NCBI GenBank assembly: GCA_963930645.1
Contig: OZ005652.1
Location: 266,764,006 to 266,828,005, forward strand
DNA: 64,000 bases
Source: Salticus scenicus
Lineage: Eukaryota > Arthropoda > Arachnida > Araneae > Salticidae
Direction of reading: 5' to 3'
Positions 32,292 through 43,392 of this stretch are shown in pieces. The notes beneath the pieces were generated by a model. It saw only the letters and a list, made by a program, of their open reading frames with translations, ran no database searches and was not told where the DNA came from. A program made the position numbers and the translations under genes. The stretch's first letter is position 1. The number at the start of each line of letters is the position of its first letter.

Positions 32292-32827
32292 TAGTTCATC
32301 ATCGTCGCTCATTGATTCTGTTCGCACGATCCCTTCAAATAATTTTATTATCTAATATGGAAAAATCTCCTACAGTTTCAGTTTTTAATTATCTCCTACT
32401 TATTTCTTAAAATAACGAAGGATAAAATGTACTTGATTTTCTATAAGAGCTTTAGGTGATGAATTTTTTTCTTCACATAATTAGAAATAAAAAATGTATC
32501 ATAGAAATTTCTAATTCTGTAATGTCAAAAAGTTATCAGTGAGAAATTGTAAGATGAGTTTGTATGTAAGTTATAATGAGTTACATCAGTATGTATGAGC
32601 TATATGAGTAATTTATAAATGAGTTTGACTTCATTTTTTTGTCTACCAAAATATATCCGAAGTATTTTAAAATACGTTTTTAAATTAAAAAAAAAAAAAA
32701 TGATAAATACACTTTAAAAACAAAAAGAAATATCGTCAATTATTCAGACACGAGATTATTTCCATTATTCACAAATAATAATAATAATAATAATGATAAC
32801 AGTAATAAAGAAGAACTATTAAAAAAA
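32292..32827. other. AT-rich filler
   Basis: Poly-A near 32686-32700 and a short (AAT)n run near 32775. No gene recognised. Confidence 0.5.
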
Positions 32828-33972
32828 TCTGGAGTGACTCCACTCGACTTTCCGAACATTGAGTAATTAACAGTTTTGTAGATAAAGTAAAGAAAGAGGA
32901 GTTGTTAAGCAAACAAAGGAGATAAAACCATAATAAAATGTTTGAGTATTTTCTCCATATATTACACGATGTTTCATTTAACGCTACTGAACTTTGAGCC
33001 TATAGATCATAATAATAAAGAATTTTCGTTGTGTCCCTGTAAAAAACCTATAAATGCTAGATTCACCAAAATGCTTATAGTTAGTGCAACAGTGATTTAT
33101 AATATTCATATAAATTTTCAGCTCAACTGAATAAGGCGTTTAGATGCTATCGCACTTTTAACTAGTATGTTGTGGCCACCACATGACTTTCTTCTATATT
33201 TTCCTATACAAATTCACTCAGTAAAAATAATTTATTAAAATTATTATTTAAAAAAATTATCTTCCATGATAATGCAGATGATTTCCATATTAGAGAAGTA
33301 GTATATCACTAAATATCCAAAAAAAATGTCAATTTCATTGCCAATATTACATTAAAAAAAAATCGATAACTTCATTTTAAATTAACCATTCATTCAACCA
33401 TTCGTTTTAAAGGTACTGGCGAGCTCTTTTGAAAGATACCCATCATGAAAATTTACTCCCCTCGAGGGGTGAATTCCCCTCAGGGGGGGGGGGGGGGGAG
33501 GCGAAGCTCCTACACATACAAAAATTTTTTCCCAGCTGACTATCTCTATTATAAATAATTCTGGTAAATTTTATAATGATTATTAAAAAATAATTTTCTT
33601 TATGCACATTTATACAAAATTTTGTACTGTACCACCATAAAAAAATTTAGAAAAAGCGGGATCGCAACGCAACCTGTAAGACAATTTTTACCAAAAATTG
33701 ATAGGCACTAATTTATGTCAAGGTGCAACTATATACCAATTTGTATGAAATTCTGTGAAGTAGTTCGAACAAAGCGTTTAGACGCTAGCGTGTTTACTCA
33801 CAGACATACACACAAACATACACACATACACACATACACACACATACACACATCATCGTAAAAATAGTGAAAACGGACTCAGGGGACCTCGAAACGTATA
33901 GAAACATCAAAATATCGAATTCTGATTTTTGACATGATTACAATACTTTCTTCACTATAGTGTTCGGAAAGT
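32828..33972 (-). mobile_element. Helentron-like element, family A copy 1, with family B segment inside
   Basis: On the minus strand: 5' repeat ACTTTCCGAACACTATAG at 33972, then a head shared with the 41.8-kb copy including GGTCCCC/TCGAGGTCCCC-TGAGTCC, a TGTGTATG microsatellite (33792-33850), then the core. The 3' subterminal TGTTCGGAAAGT is followed by the hairpin GTGGAGTCACTCC and the end at 32828. Between 33161 and about 33768 the core is replaced by the 3' part of family B, ending GTGGCCACAACATACTAGT. A run of about 16 G lies near 33484-33499. No coding capacity. Confidence 0.75.
33161..33768 (-). mobile_element. Helentron-like family B 3' segment, copy 2
   Basis: Matches the 3' half of the element at 10817-11897: TACAGGTTGCGTTGC, the CCCCTCGAGGGG block, ACCTTTAAAACGAATGGTT, and the end hairpin GTGGTGGCCAC before ACTAGT (33161-33166). 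Its left neighbour continues with family A sequence, so it lies inside a family A element. Confidence 0.75.
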
Positions 33973-34257
33973 AAAAATATATATATAAACAACATAAGGG
34001 ATTGGCAGTAAGAAAATTAATTTTCTAAAATTGGAAAGAAAAAGATATTTGCAAATGACAAATTACAATCCTAAATTCACTTTTTCATTGAAAAATCTAA
34101 GATAACACATTTTATTTATTTGAAGACGAAAGAATTTCGTTTTTAATAGCATTATTGATATTTATTTATTTATTTTACACCATGGGTCACAATTTAATTT
34201 TCCCATGACGTAATGACAGAAAAACAACGCCATAAGAGAAACTTTTTTCAAGGTGGC
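33973..34257. other. AT-rich filler
   Basis: No recognised feature except a CRE-like TGACGTAA at about 34205, upstream of the candidate exon. Confidence 0.3.
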
Positions 34258-34338
34258 AAATAGAGTACCTTTATAAACCCGACGTTTTCAATTAATAACT
34301 TCGTTAATTAAGATGATAATAATTTCTAAGCAACTGAA
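34258..34338 (+). promoter_or_regulatory. Possible promoter and 5' leader of the candidate exon
   Basis: CTTTATAAACC at about 34270 could be a TATA box roughly 65-70 bp before the ATG at 34339. In DNA this AT-rich such motifs occur often by chance, so the call depends on the exon being real. Confidence 0.2.
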
Positions 34339-34410
34339 ATGTCTTCCTTGAAGTATTCGGCAAACATTGATATCTCTCACGATTTGAAGGACGCCGCCCT
34401 CCGCGAGAAG
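34339..34410 (+). CDS. Candidate first coding exon of an unknown host gene
   Basis: An ATG is followed by 23 further codons (MSSLKYSANIDISHDLKD, then AALREK) whose composition is markedly GC-richer than the surroundings, with many G/C third positions (GCC, CTC, CGC, GAG, AAG). The next bases are GTGCGA after AAG, a plausible though not consensus splice donor. If not spliced, the frame runs into a poly-A tract at 34421. I do not recognise the protein. Alternatives are a processed transcript fragment with a poly-A tail, or a non-coding remnant that happens to be GC-rich. No second exon could be identified in the window. Confidence 0.3.
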
Positions 34411-34420
34411 GTGCGATCGC

Positions 34421-34422
34421 AG

Positions 34423-34461
<39 letters not shown>

Positions 34462-34552
34462 TGACGCCAGCGACTGTAACTTTATATTTATATATATATA
34501 TATTATATTATATTATTTATGCTATTTTAACTCTTTTTTTTTTTTTTTTTTT
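34421..34552. repeat. Poly-A, AT and poly-T tracts
   Basis: About 39 A at 34421-34459, an AT run near 34490-34505 and about 23 T at 34533-34556. Confidence 0.9.
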
Positions 34553-34581
34553 TTTTCTTTGTTCATTACCAGCACATTGTA

Positions 34582-34782
34582 CAGTCGGCAGCAAAAATAC
34601 TGAAGCACACATCCACATTTTTCATTTTTTTTAGTTTGATCGCTAATTTTTATCATCTGCTTACTTTTTTATAAGCAGCATAAAGATTAATATCATGACA
34701 CGACAAATATTTACTTAAAAACAGAATTAGGTGCACATCTCTAAAATACGAATTATTGCTTCAATAGTTTTGCTGCCGATTG
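34582..34782. mobile_element. Tc1/mariner-type MITE (201 bp)
   Basis: The left end CAGTCGGCAGCAAAAATACT follows TA (34580-34581). The right end, inverted, reads CAATCGGCAGCAAAACTATT. GAAGCA follows in both ends. There is no coding capacity. The right flank is GA rather than TA, probably mutated. Confidence 0.75.
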
Positions 34783-35229
34783 GATCTCTACTTATCGGTG
34801 CCTTTTATTAAGTAAGACAAATGTCAAATGTATGATTGTGGGGTAATAAGTACAGAAATATGCCTAGTTACCAAAGTATTTATTATAACTTAATGAGTAT
34901 CTGTTATTTATTTACAGTAAATGAGAGTATCCGATATTTATGATCTATTGCAAACTAACTGGATATGGAATGAGTAGTTTTTAATACTAAGAAACAATTT
35001 TTACTTTGTTAAAAGACATATTTTTGTTTTGCGTATTAATACAAAATATTCATTACCTGATGTAATTTTTAGATATATTTTTCTTACATTTAGAAAACTC
35101 CCGCTGTTAAATTTATTCTTGCTCTTTAAAAAATATTTTTAAAAAATGTTAAGTTTCATTTTGAAGCTATAAAACGTAAGTGAACTAACAAGGAAACATT
35201 CAAAAGGTATCGTCTTAAAAAAATATTGA
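34783..35229. other. AT-rich filler
   Basis: No recognised feature. Confidence 0.5.
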
Positions 35230-35563
35230 AAAAAATATATGTGATTTTACTTTTCCTAAAACACCAGAAAGTGAAAAAATTATCGGCTGAAATGAATTAC
35301 AGTGACCCCAAAAAATTATCAAAATTAAGCATATTTGGCGATTTCACATTGTTAGGCGATTGATTTTGAGTACTTGGCGGAGAAACAAAACACGGTTCTG
35401 TTCGTACACGGCAATCTCGGTGCTAGCGAACTGAACGCCTAACAGCGCTAAATCGCCAAATATGCTTAATTTAGATATTTTTTTGTGGTCGCTGTAATTC
35501 ATTTCAGTCGATAATTGTTTCACTTCCTGGTGTTTTATGAAGAGTAGAATCACATGTATTTTT
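35230..35563. mobile_element. Foldback element, arms about 130 bp
   Basis: The left arm (35230-35360) and the inverted right arm (35432-35563) share TGTGATT-TAC, AAAACACCAG, GAAATGAATTACAG, TTAAGCATATTTGGCGATTT and GTTAGGCG. The unpaired centre is about 70 bp. The open frame on the minus strand spans one arm and is not a recognisable protein. Confidence 0.85.
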
Positions 35564-36759
35564 TGACTGATGGCGACAGAGGAATTATGGAAGTCGAAAG
35601 AAGACTTTAAAAAATTCCGCCCATAGACTATAATGTATTAAAATTCTTTTGTGTGCCTTTATATAGTCACTATAGACACTAAATACACAAAAACATTATA
35701 ACTCATAAATATTTATTTCAATTTTTAATGAATCGGTTAATTTTTGTGTCACTATTGCAGTACTGATTGACACACACAAGCTTTCTTCACATTCAACAAT
35801 GAGACTTCACTGATGTCCCGGCAATAATTATATCGGTTTCTTTTGCGTATTTTAATGGCATAAAAAACACAAAATATCAAAAATTAAAGTGGAAACTTAT
35901 ATAATATATTAAAACAGAAATCTTCCATGAACTAAAAAAATCCCTAATGTGTGTAATTAAAAAAAATATTCTATTTTCAGCTCACCTTGAAAATAAAATA
36001 ATATTAATGAGATTCATTTAATATCTTATTTATAAAAGAAAATGCGCGTGTCACATTTCAGAGATTTTATAAATTGCTTTGTTAATTAACAACAGCCTTA
36101 TTATAATTAAAACTTTTCTACACTCGGATACATTTATTTTATTTAATATTTAGATATTAAAAGCACTTAATTGCAACCGGTTTTTTTTTAGGAGGAAAAC
36201 TTGCAAAAATAATTATATGAGCGAAATTCTTAAATTAGATTCATTAAGAAAAGGGAATAATAATTTAAAGATAAATATGCTGAAAGCAAAAAATTCTGAA
36301 AGCTTAATTTAAGTACTTTGCAGTAAAGATTAGAAAAAAATAAAGAATTCTATTTTGAGATCACATCTGCGAAACAAAAGCAATATATAAGATTACATTA
36401 AAGTTATGGATAAATTTTCTTAATAAAATTATTTTTATTGTGATTAAACATTACGTAAATGGGAAATATATTAAAAAACGTTTTCGACTTATAAGTGCTT
36501 AGTAAAATAAATTATTTAATTTTTTTTTTTTACGAAAGAAATATTACGAATATATAATACAATTTGTAATGTAGTTCTAGTGCCTATAATATTTGAAGCC
36601 AAACTCATGAATGTTGGCGATGCCTGTTTTATGCTAAACAAATGGTTTTCGTTCCCTTTTTAGCCTGACATGCGTGTTAAGTAAAAGCGAATTAAAAAAA
36701 TAAAAATTTAATAAAAATTCAATTTTCGATTTTCGGTGCTTGTTCTTTTCTCTAATCTT
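35564..36759. other. No recognised gene
   Basis: AT-rich and unstructured by eye; poly-T near 36520. Confidence 0.5.
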
Positions 36760-37970
36760 CTAACTGGTAATTCAATTGAATTGAAAGTTGGTATGTTATA
36801 GATCACTGTCACACGAACTGTATAGATTTTGACAAGTGTAGCATTTCTAGATTTTTTTCACCGACACAAAGAAAATTCCTTACTTTATGGCTGTGGACTC
36901 AAACTACATTTAAAATTTGGTAGCGTCTAAACGCCTTATTCGATTGAACTAAATATTTATATCATGTTATAGGATGCAAGTTGCACGAACTGTATAGATT
37001 TTGAGAAATCTGGCACTTACAGTTTTTTTTTACAGGGGCACAACGGAAATGTTTTTATTAGTATAGCCTATGGACTCAAATTATTTTAAGTATGGTAGCG
37101 TTTAAAGGACTTATTTGATTGATCTTAAAGTTGGTAGGTACATTATAGGTCATTGTTGCATGATTTGTATAGAATTGGATGAATATGGTTCTTATAGTTC
37201 TTTTACAGGGTTCTTTATCATTAAGAAAGGTTAATTATTAAAGAAAGGTTCTTTATCATTACAGCCGATGAAATTATTTGAAGTCCGATAGCGTCTAAAC
37301 TCTTTAACCGATTGAGCTAAAAATTAGTAGGTATGCAACAGGTCACTGTTGAATGATTTTTATAAATTCTGATGAGTGTGGGACTTACAGTTCACTTACA
37401 GTCACAAAAAGAAATTCTTTATCTTTACAAAGAATAGACTCGAATTATTTGAAGTGCGATAGCATCTAAACTCTACGTTCGATTAAGATGTAAATTGGTA
37501 AGCATGTTATACATTGTTATATTAAGAACCGTACAGATTTACATGACCGCAATACTTAGAGTTTTTTTTTTTTTTTTTTTTTCCGATGTACATAGTACAA
37601 ATTTTATGCACTGTGGTCTATGGGATCACACTTTTCTTTACTTTAGTAGTGTTAAACTGTTTAAAACATAAAAGAGCCGATGAATATTTGATATTACAAA
37701 TTTACAAATTTACCATTTATAGTGGTACATTAAAGACTTTGGATACATTACGTTCTATCAAGCAATATTCAACTTGGGGGAGAATTACTCAAACAAATTG
37801 TGATTTTCCTTTTTATTCATTTAACAACGTCTCTTATTTAGATGAATTTAAGCAACTGTTAATTAATAACTGTTTGGTAAATCGAATTCAGTTAATTAAG
37901 ACTTTTTATTTTAAAGTTAAGGATAGGGTGGACTTTGAAAATCTGTCTTTCAAATTACTCTCTTAGAGTT
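36760..37970 (+). mobile_element. Helentron-like family A, copy 2 (diverged, tandem core)
   Basis: Repeated units carry AGCGTCTAAACGCCTTATTCGATT-type starts, ATTATAGGTCACTGTTG, TGTATAGATTTTG and TACAGGG-ACA segments, the same unit as in the copy at 41819-42846 but more diverged. The end (37740-37880) resembles the family 3' region (GAGAATTACTCAAACA, CAACGTCTCTT). The terminal repeats themselves are not clear. The long plus frame at 37586-37966 is this end region read by chance. Confidence 0.6.
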
Positions 37971-38069
37971 ATGAAATTCTGCATACATGTAGATTGAACT
38001 GTATCAATATTAAGTAAATTAAAAGTTCTTGAAAACTATTAAAATTAAGAAAAAAATTTAAATTATTTA

Positions 38070-38072
38070 TAT

Positions 38073-38130
<58 letters not shown>

Positions 38131-38132
38131 TC
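38070..38132. repeat. (CA)n(TA)n microsatellite
   Basis: CA dinucleotides from about 38073 switch to TA at about 38109. Confidence 0.9.
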
Positions 38133-38463
38133 CTTGAAAATTTTTAAAATGCTCTAATCGAATAAGTTTTTAAAAATTTCGCTCAATTTTACATTATTAT
38201 AGTTTATCAATTTATTCTAAACATTTTTGTGTATTAATTATTGAATTGATTGTTATGCTAAATTCTTAAAAATAACTTTATATTTGAATGCAGAACTCTC
38301 ATGCGAATTTGATATTCAAAGATAATCTTTTTTTTTTTTTTTTTTTTTTTTTTAACTTATCAATCAATCTACTAACTGATACACAAAAATGTTTAGAATA
38401 TACTGATGAACTATAATATTGTGAAATTGAGTGAAAATTTTGAAAAAATCAATCGCATGGAAC

Positions 38464-38496
<33 letters not shown>

Positions 38497-38918
38497 AAAA
38501 ATTTTATATATTATATTTTTTAATTTTACCAGTTCTAGAGAAAATATAATATATCTAATATTGATGCATTTCAATGCGCACGAATGCAAAATTTCGTAAC
38601 TCTAAGATAATGGTTTCAAAGATAGATTTTTAACAATTTTCAACTATACTCTTAATGCATTTTTAAACTACACAAATAGTAAATTGCATCTGATTATTTA
38701 TTTAAAACGCAAAAATTAAACATGATTACGGAATCAGTTATTTCTTATGGTAAAATAGAAATATTGACAAGTAAAAAATTATGTAAAAGACAGAAACAGG
38801 CTACAAGAAATGTCCGCGCAAATTCGTTTTCGGTAACATTTTTTATTATCATTATTTAAATAATTGTTGATATCCGAAAATAATCAAGTTTTTAAACAAT
38901 AAAAAAAAAGGTCTTAAA
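38133..38918. other. AT-rich filler with homopolymers
   Basis: Poly-T at about 38329-38353 and poly-A at about 38467-38493. ACTAATAC-like surroundings and TTTTTGTGTATTAATTATTG (38225) recur inverted near 38375, a weak foldback. Confidence 0.4.
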
Positions 38919-38955
38919 GCCCCTGTAGCCCAGTCAGTAGAGACTCGATTACGAA
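38919..38955 (+). repeat. tRNA-like head fragment
   Basis: GCCCCTGTAGCCCAGTCAGT and AGAGACTC resemble a tRNA 5' half with box A; nothing tRNA-like follows. Probably a truncated SINE. Confidence 0.35.
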
Positions 38956-39003
38956 ATATCTTTAGTAATTTCATTACGAAATATGTTTTATAGTTGTAAA
39001 ATC

Positions 39004-39323
39004 TACGTAAGTAGAGTGACCATAATTTTTTCATTGAATTTGGGGACAAATATGGCGGTGTCCTCAAATTTCGAGGACAAAAAAAAAAAAAAAAAAAAAA
39101 AAAAACATAAATCACCTTAAATTGTAAAATTTTAGTAATTTTTATGTTCAAAGCATCTGAAAGAACTTATTTCAGCTTATGTATTATACATGTAATGAAT
39201 TATTATAATAAAACATTAATAACTTTATAACCGACGTCCTCAAATGCGTTGTAATTTTTTTGGGACGAAGGTAGTTTTCGAGGACTGTCCACGAGATTCG
39301 GGGACGTATGGTCAGACTACGTA
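39004..39323. mobile_element. MITE candidate with imperfect TIRs
   Basis: The left end TACGTAAGTAGAGTGACCAT and the right end, inverted, TACGTAGTCTGACCATACGT match with a gap. GGGGAC and GTCCTCAAAT/GTCCTCGAAA phrases recur inside both arms. Poly-A lies at 39079-39105. No coding capacity. Confidence 0.5.
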
Positions 39324-40227
39324 TGAAAAATTAAGAAAATATGTGTTACTGTTTCAGTTAGTATAGGGAAGTATAAGGTTACAGGTTTTTATAGGGTATT
39401 GACATTTTTTCAATTATTTGATACAATGAAATCCGTAACAAAAGTTTTATCGAAAATATTTTTATTTATTTTCTACAGAAGTGGCTATTTCAAATGCATT
39501 TATTATTGTGGTAATTTTATGCATACGTTTTGGTTTAGTTGTATATTATAAAATTTTTTTCAAAGTCTGTTTATTTAAGGTCTCAATTTCTTAAATATTT
39601 ATAGACCCAACCCCTGACGAATAGTTCATCTCTCGAAGGTAAGCTTGTCAATGAGATGAGCCGATTTTGAACGCATCAGTTCAGTTGTTCAGAGTTTCAC
39701 TTTGTTTTCTCAAAAAACATAGCAAATACGGTCTAGGATACTTAGAAAGACCTCCACACAGGACGTACTACTCTTGCTTTGGTGTCTCGAATAGAATTAA
39801 GCCAATACCAACAGAAATACCACCGTAAATATATAAAAGATGCTTTGAAACTAAACGAATAATTTTGGTTCACTATAGCTTGTTTTTATAGAAAATAAGA
39901 TAAATGCTACATATGAATTATACATGGCGATTCACATTGCGATCTATAAGAGAATTTCTTTTAACTCATATTTTAATGTATTTATGCTGCGTGGCATAAC
40001 AGAATTGACCTATATATTATTAAGAAGCATAAAATCACGTTTCTTATAAAACATGAAGAGTTTAGCTAGAATGATTCATTTACTGGACACATATTTAAAC
40101 ATATTTAAATATATTATTAGATATAAATATAAATTACTCGATGTATGTATAGTTTTAATATGTAAAATAATTTTTATTATATTTTCTCAAAGTTAAAAAC
40201 TACATTTATGATTTTGATTCTTTTGTA
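39324..40227. other. No recognised gene
   Basis: The mixed-composition block at 39600-39800 has no reading frame or terminal repeat that I recognise. Confidence 0.4.
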
Positions 40228-40441
40228 CAGTCGGTAACAAAAGTGTCCGAACACTAGCGAAAATTCTTATGTAAAAAAAAGTACTCTTCATACGGTTTTG
40301 TTAAATAAATCCTTATCGAATCATGTTCTTAGTCAATCTAAGAACAGGATTCGACAAGGATTTATTTAACAAAACCGTATGAAGTGTCCATTTTTTATAT
40401 AGGAATTTTTGCTAGCGTTCGGACACTTTTGTTACCGACTG
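40228..40441. mobile_element. Tc1/mariner-type palindromic MITE (214 bp)
   Basis: Begins CAGTCGGTAACAAAAGTGTC and ends with its complement. TA lies on both sides (40226-40227, 40442-40443). Nearly the whole element is one inverted repeat, with TTCATACGGTTTTGTTAAAT and TCCTTATCGAAT in both arms. Low divergence between the arms suggests a young copy. Confidence 0.9.
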
Positions 40442-40609
40442 TATGTCTGCCAGTCTGCACTCACATTCGCTTGAATGTTAGTAAAATGCTTTAAAAGAGA
40501 TGTATGTTATTCAGGTGTACGACAGAAAGTTTAATATTCAAAATATAACAACTTTTGTGACGTAACGAATGCGTATAATGAAAAGTGTTATGAAGCCGCA
40601 TGATAACTT

Positions 40610-40860
40610 AAATTTTCTATAGATTGTCAAGCACGCAAATAATATTTTTGTCTCTTTAATGGAATGAAAGGCCAGTGGATTCTTTTCATGTTAAGATAAA
40701 TTTAATGATATGTCTAGAATTTAAAAATGTTTTTAAATTCTACACATATAATTTAATTTATTTTAACATTAAAAAGATCTACTGACCTTTCATTCCATTA
40801 AAGTGGCATAAATATTATTTGCATGCTTCACAACCTATAGAGAATTTAAAATGTTTAGAA
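40610..40860. repeat. Foldback, arms about 115-120 bp, almost no loop
   Basis: The left arm contains TTTCTATAGATTGTCAAGCA, CTTTAATGGAATGAAAGG and TTCATGTTAAGATAAATTTAA; the right arm is its inverted counterpart starting after 40735. Similarity is about 80 percent by eye. Confidence 0.8.
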
Positions 40861-41818
40861 AATATCTTGAAACTTCCGTGTCCTTCTAAAGTTTCCTTTT
40901 AGTTATTTCGATTAATCTTAACTAATTAACTCGTAATGCTTTTCGATGTTGACTGTTTACATGAAGTGCATTTCATAGATATTTACTTTGAGAAATGGAA
41001 AAGGTACACGAAGCAATTTATCGATCTTATAGATTTAGATCAAAAGATTTATGCACCTAAAATTCATTAGAAATGTTATTATACGACATGAATGGTTTTG
41101 CTCTTTAAAAATAGCAAAAGTGGAGGTAGAACATTCAATTTATGAAGTTAAGCAGACATGAAAATATCCACTCACCATTTTCCACGTGGCGACGAAACAA
41201 AAGAATATGGCGATAAAAGAATTGAAAAACTGGCCTTTATATTTTCTTGTCAAGAATGAGTTTCAGTAATAGACCGCATGAAAATTGTATATTTCCGCAT
41301 TGATTCATAAATTAGTCAAACAGTACAGTCATGATGCCACATTTCACAAAACAGCCGCAAAAATATGGCTTATTTTGCAAATTAGACACATAAAAGTAGG
41401 AACTTTCATAAATTGTGAGAGTTAATATTCCCTCACAATTGGGAATCAGCAACCAAAAAAGGACTGACTTGTGGATTAGAGGTGAAATAGTTGCTTATTT
41501 TAGCAGTCGTCGGCGAATAAAAATCATTTATTTTAGCAATCAGAGCTGTGATTAACCTTTTTATTACAACGGTCGTCAATAAGCGATTTAATCTGCCTAT
41601 TTGTCTAATTTAAACTCCGCCTTTTGATGTTGCTTTAAAATATTTTATTTCAGTAGATATTGCAGCAGATATTTATGATTAAACAGGGTAGTGATTGCTG
41701 TTATAAAATAGTGGTGGAAGGTGAAATATTCTTGTTTGTGACTGACATTACCATGGAATCTTTATAAATAAAGCAAAGAGTTTGTCAACGGAACACATCT
41801 GCACGGACTGCCCTTATT
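40861..41818. other. No recognised gene
   Basis: 40880-40960 resembles the old repeat at 53590-53680 and 55150-55240 (AACTAATTAA-TCGTAATG-TTTTCGATGTT). The remainder is unassigned. Confidence 0.4.
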
Positions 41819-42846
41819 ACTTTCCGAACACTATAGTGAGGAAAGTATTGTAATCATGTCAAAAATCCGAATTCGAGATTTTGATATTTCTATACGTTTT
41901 GAGGTCCCCTGAGTCCGTTTTCACTATTTTTACGATGATGTATGTATGTGTGTGTGTATGTGTGTATGTATGTGTGTATGTGTGTATGTCTGTGAGTGAA
42001 CACGCTAGCGTCTAAACGCTTCGTTCGATTAACCTGAAAGTTGGTACGCATATTGTAAGTCACCATAGTACGAACCCTATAGATTTTAGTGAATCTAGCA
42101 CTTATAGTTTTTTTACAGGGACACAAAGAAAAATTCTTTATCATTATGGCCTATGGGAGCAAAATCTTAAAAGTGCGATAGCATCTAAACGCCTCATTCA
42201 ATTGAGCAAATATTTTATACACATATTATAGATCACAAATACTCGATCTGTATAGATTTTGGAAAATCTAGCACTTATAGTTTTTTTACAGGGACACAAA
42301 GAAAAATTCTTTATCATTATGCCTATGGGGCCAAATTTTTAAAAATGTGATAGCGTCTAAACGCCTTATTAATCCGAGCAAAAAATTTGTACACATGTTA
42401 TAGATCACAGTTGAACTAACTGTATAGATTTTTGTGAATCTAGCACTTACAGTTTTTTTACAGGGACACAAAGAAAAATTCTTTATCATTATGGCCTATG
42501 GGACTAAATTTTTAAAAGTACTATAGCATCTAAACGCCTTATTGAATTGAGCTGCAAATTTATATGAGTATTATAAATCACTGTTGCACTAACTATAAGC
42601 ATTTTGGTGAATTTAGCATTTATAGATTTTTACAGGGACACAAAGAAAAATTCTTTATCATTATGATCTATGGGCTCAAAGTTCAGTAGCGTTAAATAAA
42701 ACATCGTGTAATAGATGGAGAAAAATACTCAAACACTCTATTATGGTTTTCTCTCTTTTGTTTGTTTAACAACTCCTCTTTCTTTACTTTATCTACAAAA
42801 CTGTTAATTACTCAATGTTCGGAAAGTCGAGTGGAGTCACTCCAGA
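41819..42846 (+). mobile_element. Helentron-like family A, copy 3 (best defined)
   Basis: The 5' terminal ACTTTCCGAACA (41819-41830) is inverted as TGTTCGGAAAGT (42816-42827), which is followed by the hairpin GTGGAGTCACTCC and the end CAGA before a T run. Between them are a head with GGTCCCCTGAGTCC, a TGTATGTG microsatellite (41939-41994) and four tandem units of about 172-183 bp (42008-42690). No protein is encoded; short minus frames with repeated SLCPCKK phrases arise from the tandem units. The 3' stem-loop and asymmetric terminal repeat fit Helentron-associated elements. Confidence 0.8.
42008..42690 (+). repeat. Tandem units of about 175 bp in family A core
   Basis: The phrase TCTAAACG occurs at 42011, 42184, 42356 and 42539, each time followed by similar sequence including TACAGGGACACAAAGAAAAA and TTCTTTATCATTATG. 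Confidence 0.9.
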
Positions 42847-42877
42847 TTTTTTTTGATTGGTCTAGCTTTAATTACTT

Positions 42878-43256
42878 TGGTGATGAATGTCGGTCACTTT
42901 TTTTTTAAAGCAAAAACTGATGAATTTTTTAAAATTATGTCATACTTTTCAAAAGAGCTCTGAAAACTGCTCTTTTTTGTGAGGACGCTATATACATCAA
43001 GTTATTAGATTTAAAAATATTACGCTGCAAAGTTTCACAACACGATATCATTCAGTTGCTTTTGATGAAGGTCATATTTTTTAGTAAAAATTGATGAATT
43101 TTTTAAAAAAGATACTGCATAGATGTTACACTTTTTAAAAGAGCTCTAAAAACTGTTCATTTTCTTTGGGGACACTATGTACATCATGTTATTAGATTTA
43201 AATATATTACGTTGCAAAGTTTCACAACACGATATCATTTGATTGCTTTTATTTTA
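42878..43256 (+). repeat. Two tandem copies of about 190 bp
   Basis: Both contain TTGATGAATTTTTTAAAA/CTGATGAATTTTTT, AAAAGAGCTCT-AAAACTG, ATCA-GTTATTAGATTTAAA and GCAAAGTTTCACAACACGAT. Not coding. Confidence 0.8.
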
Positions 43257-43392
43257 AAATAAGAGTCTAATATTAAACAAAAACAGTCTAAAATTAAAGA
43301 ATAATGAACAGCATTTTAAAAATTATCAGTTTTGAAGTTCTAAGAGCTGTAATTTTTAAATTGCAGCGTACTTATTTCCCATACATAATCCA

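Noticed and set aside
37586..37966. 126-codon plus-strand frame
   Set aside because: Lies in the diverged Helentron-like family A 3' region, whose other copies do not keep the frame.
41890..42489. Two minus-strand frames sharing a SLCPCKK phrase
   Set aside because: The resemblance comes from the tandem units of the element on the other strand, not from a conserved protein.
42008..42690. CRISPR-like array
   Set aside because: Units of about 175 bp are repeated as a whole, without short repeats and unique spacers; the window is eukaryotic.
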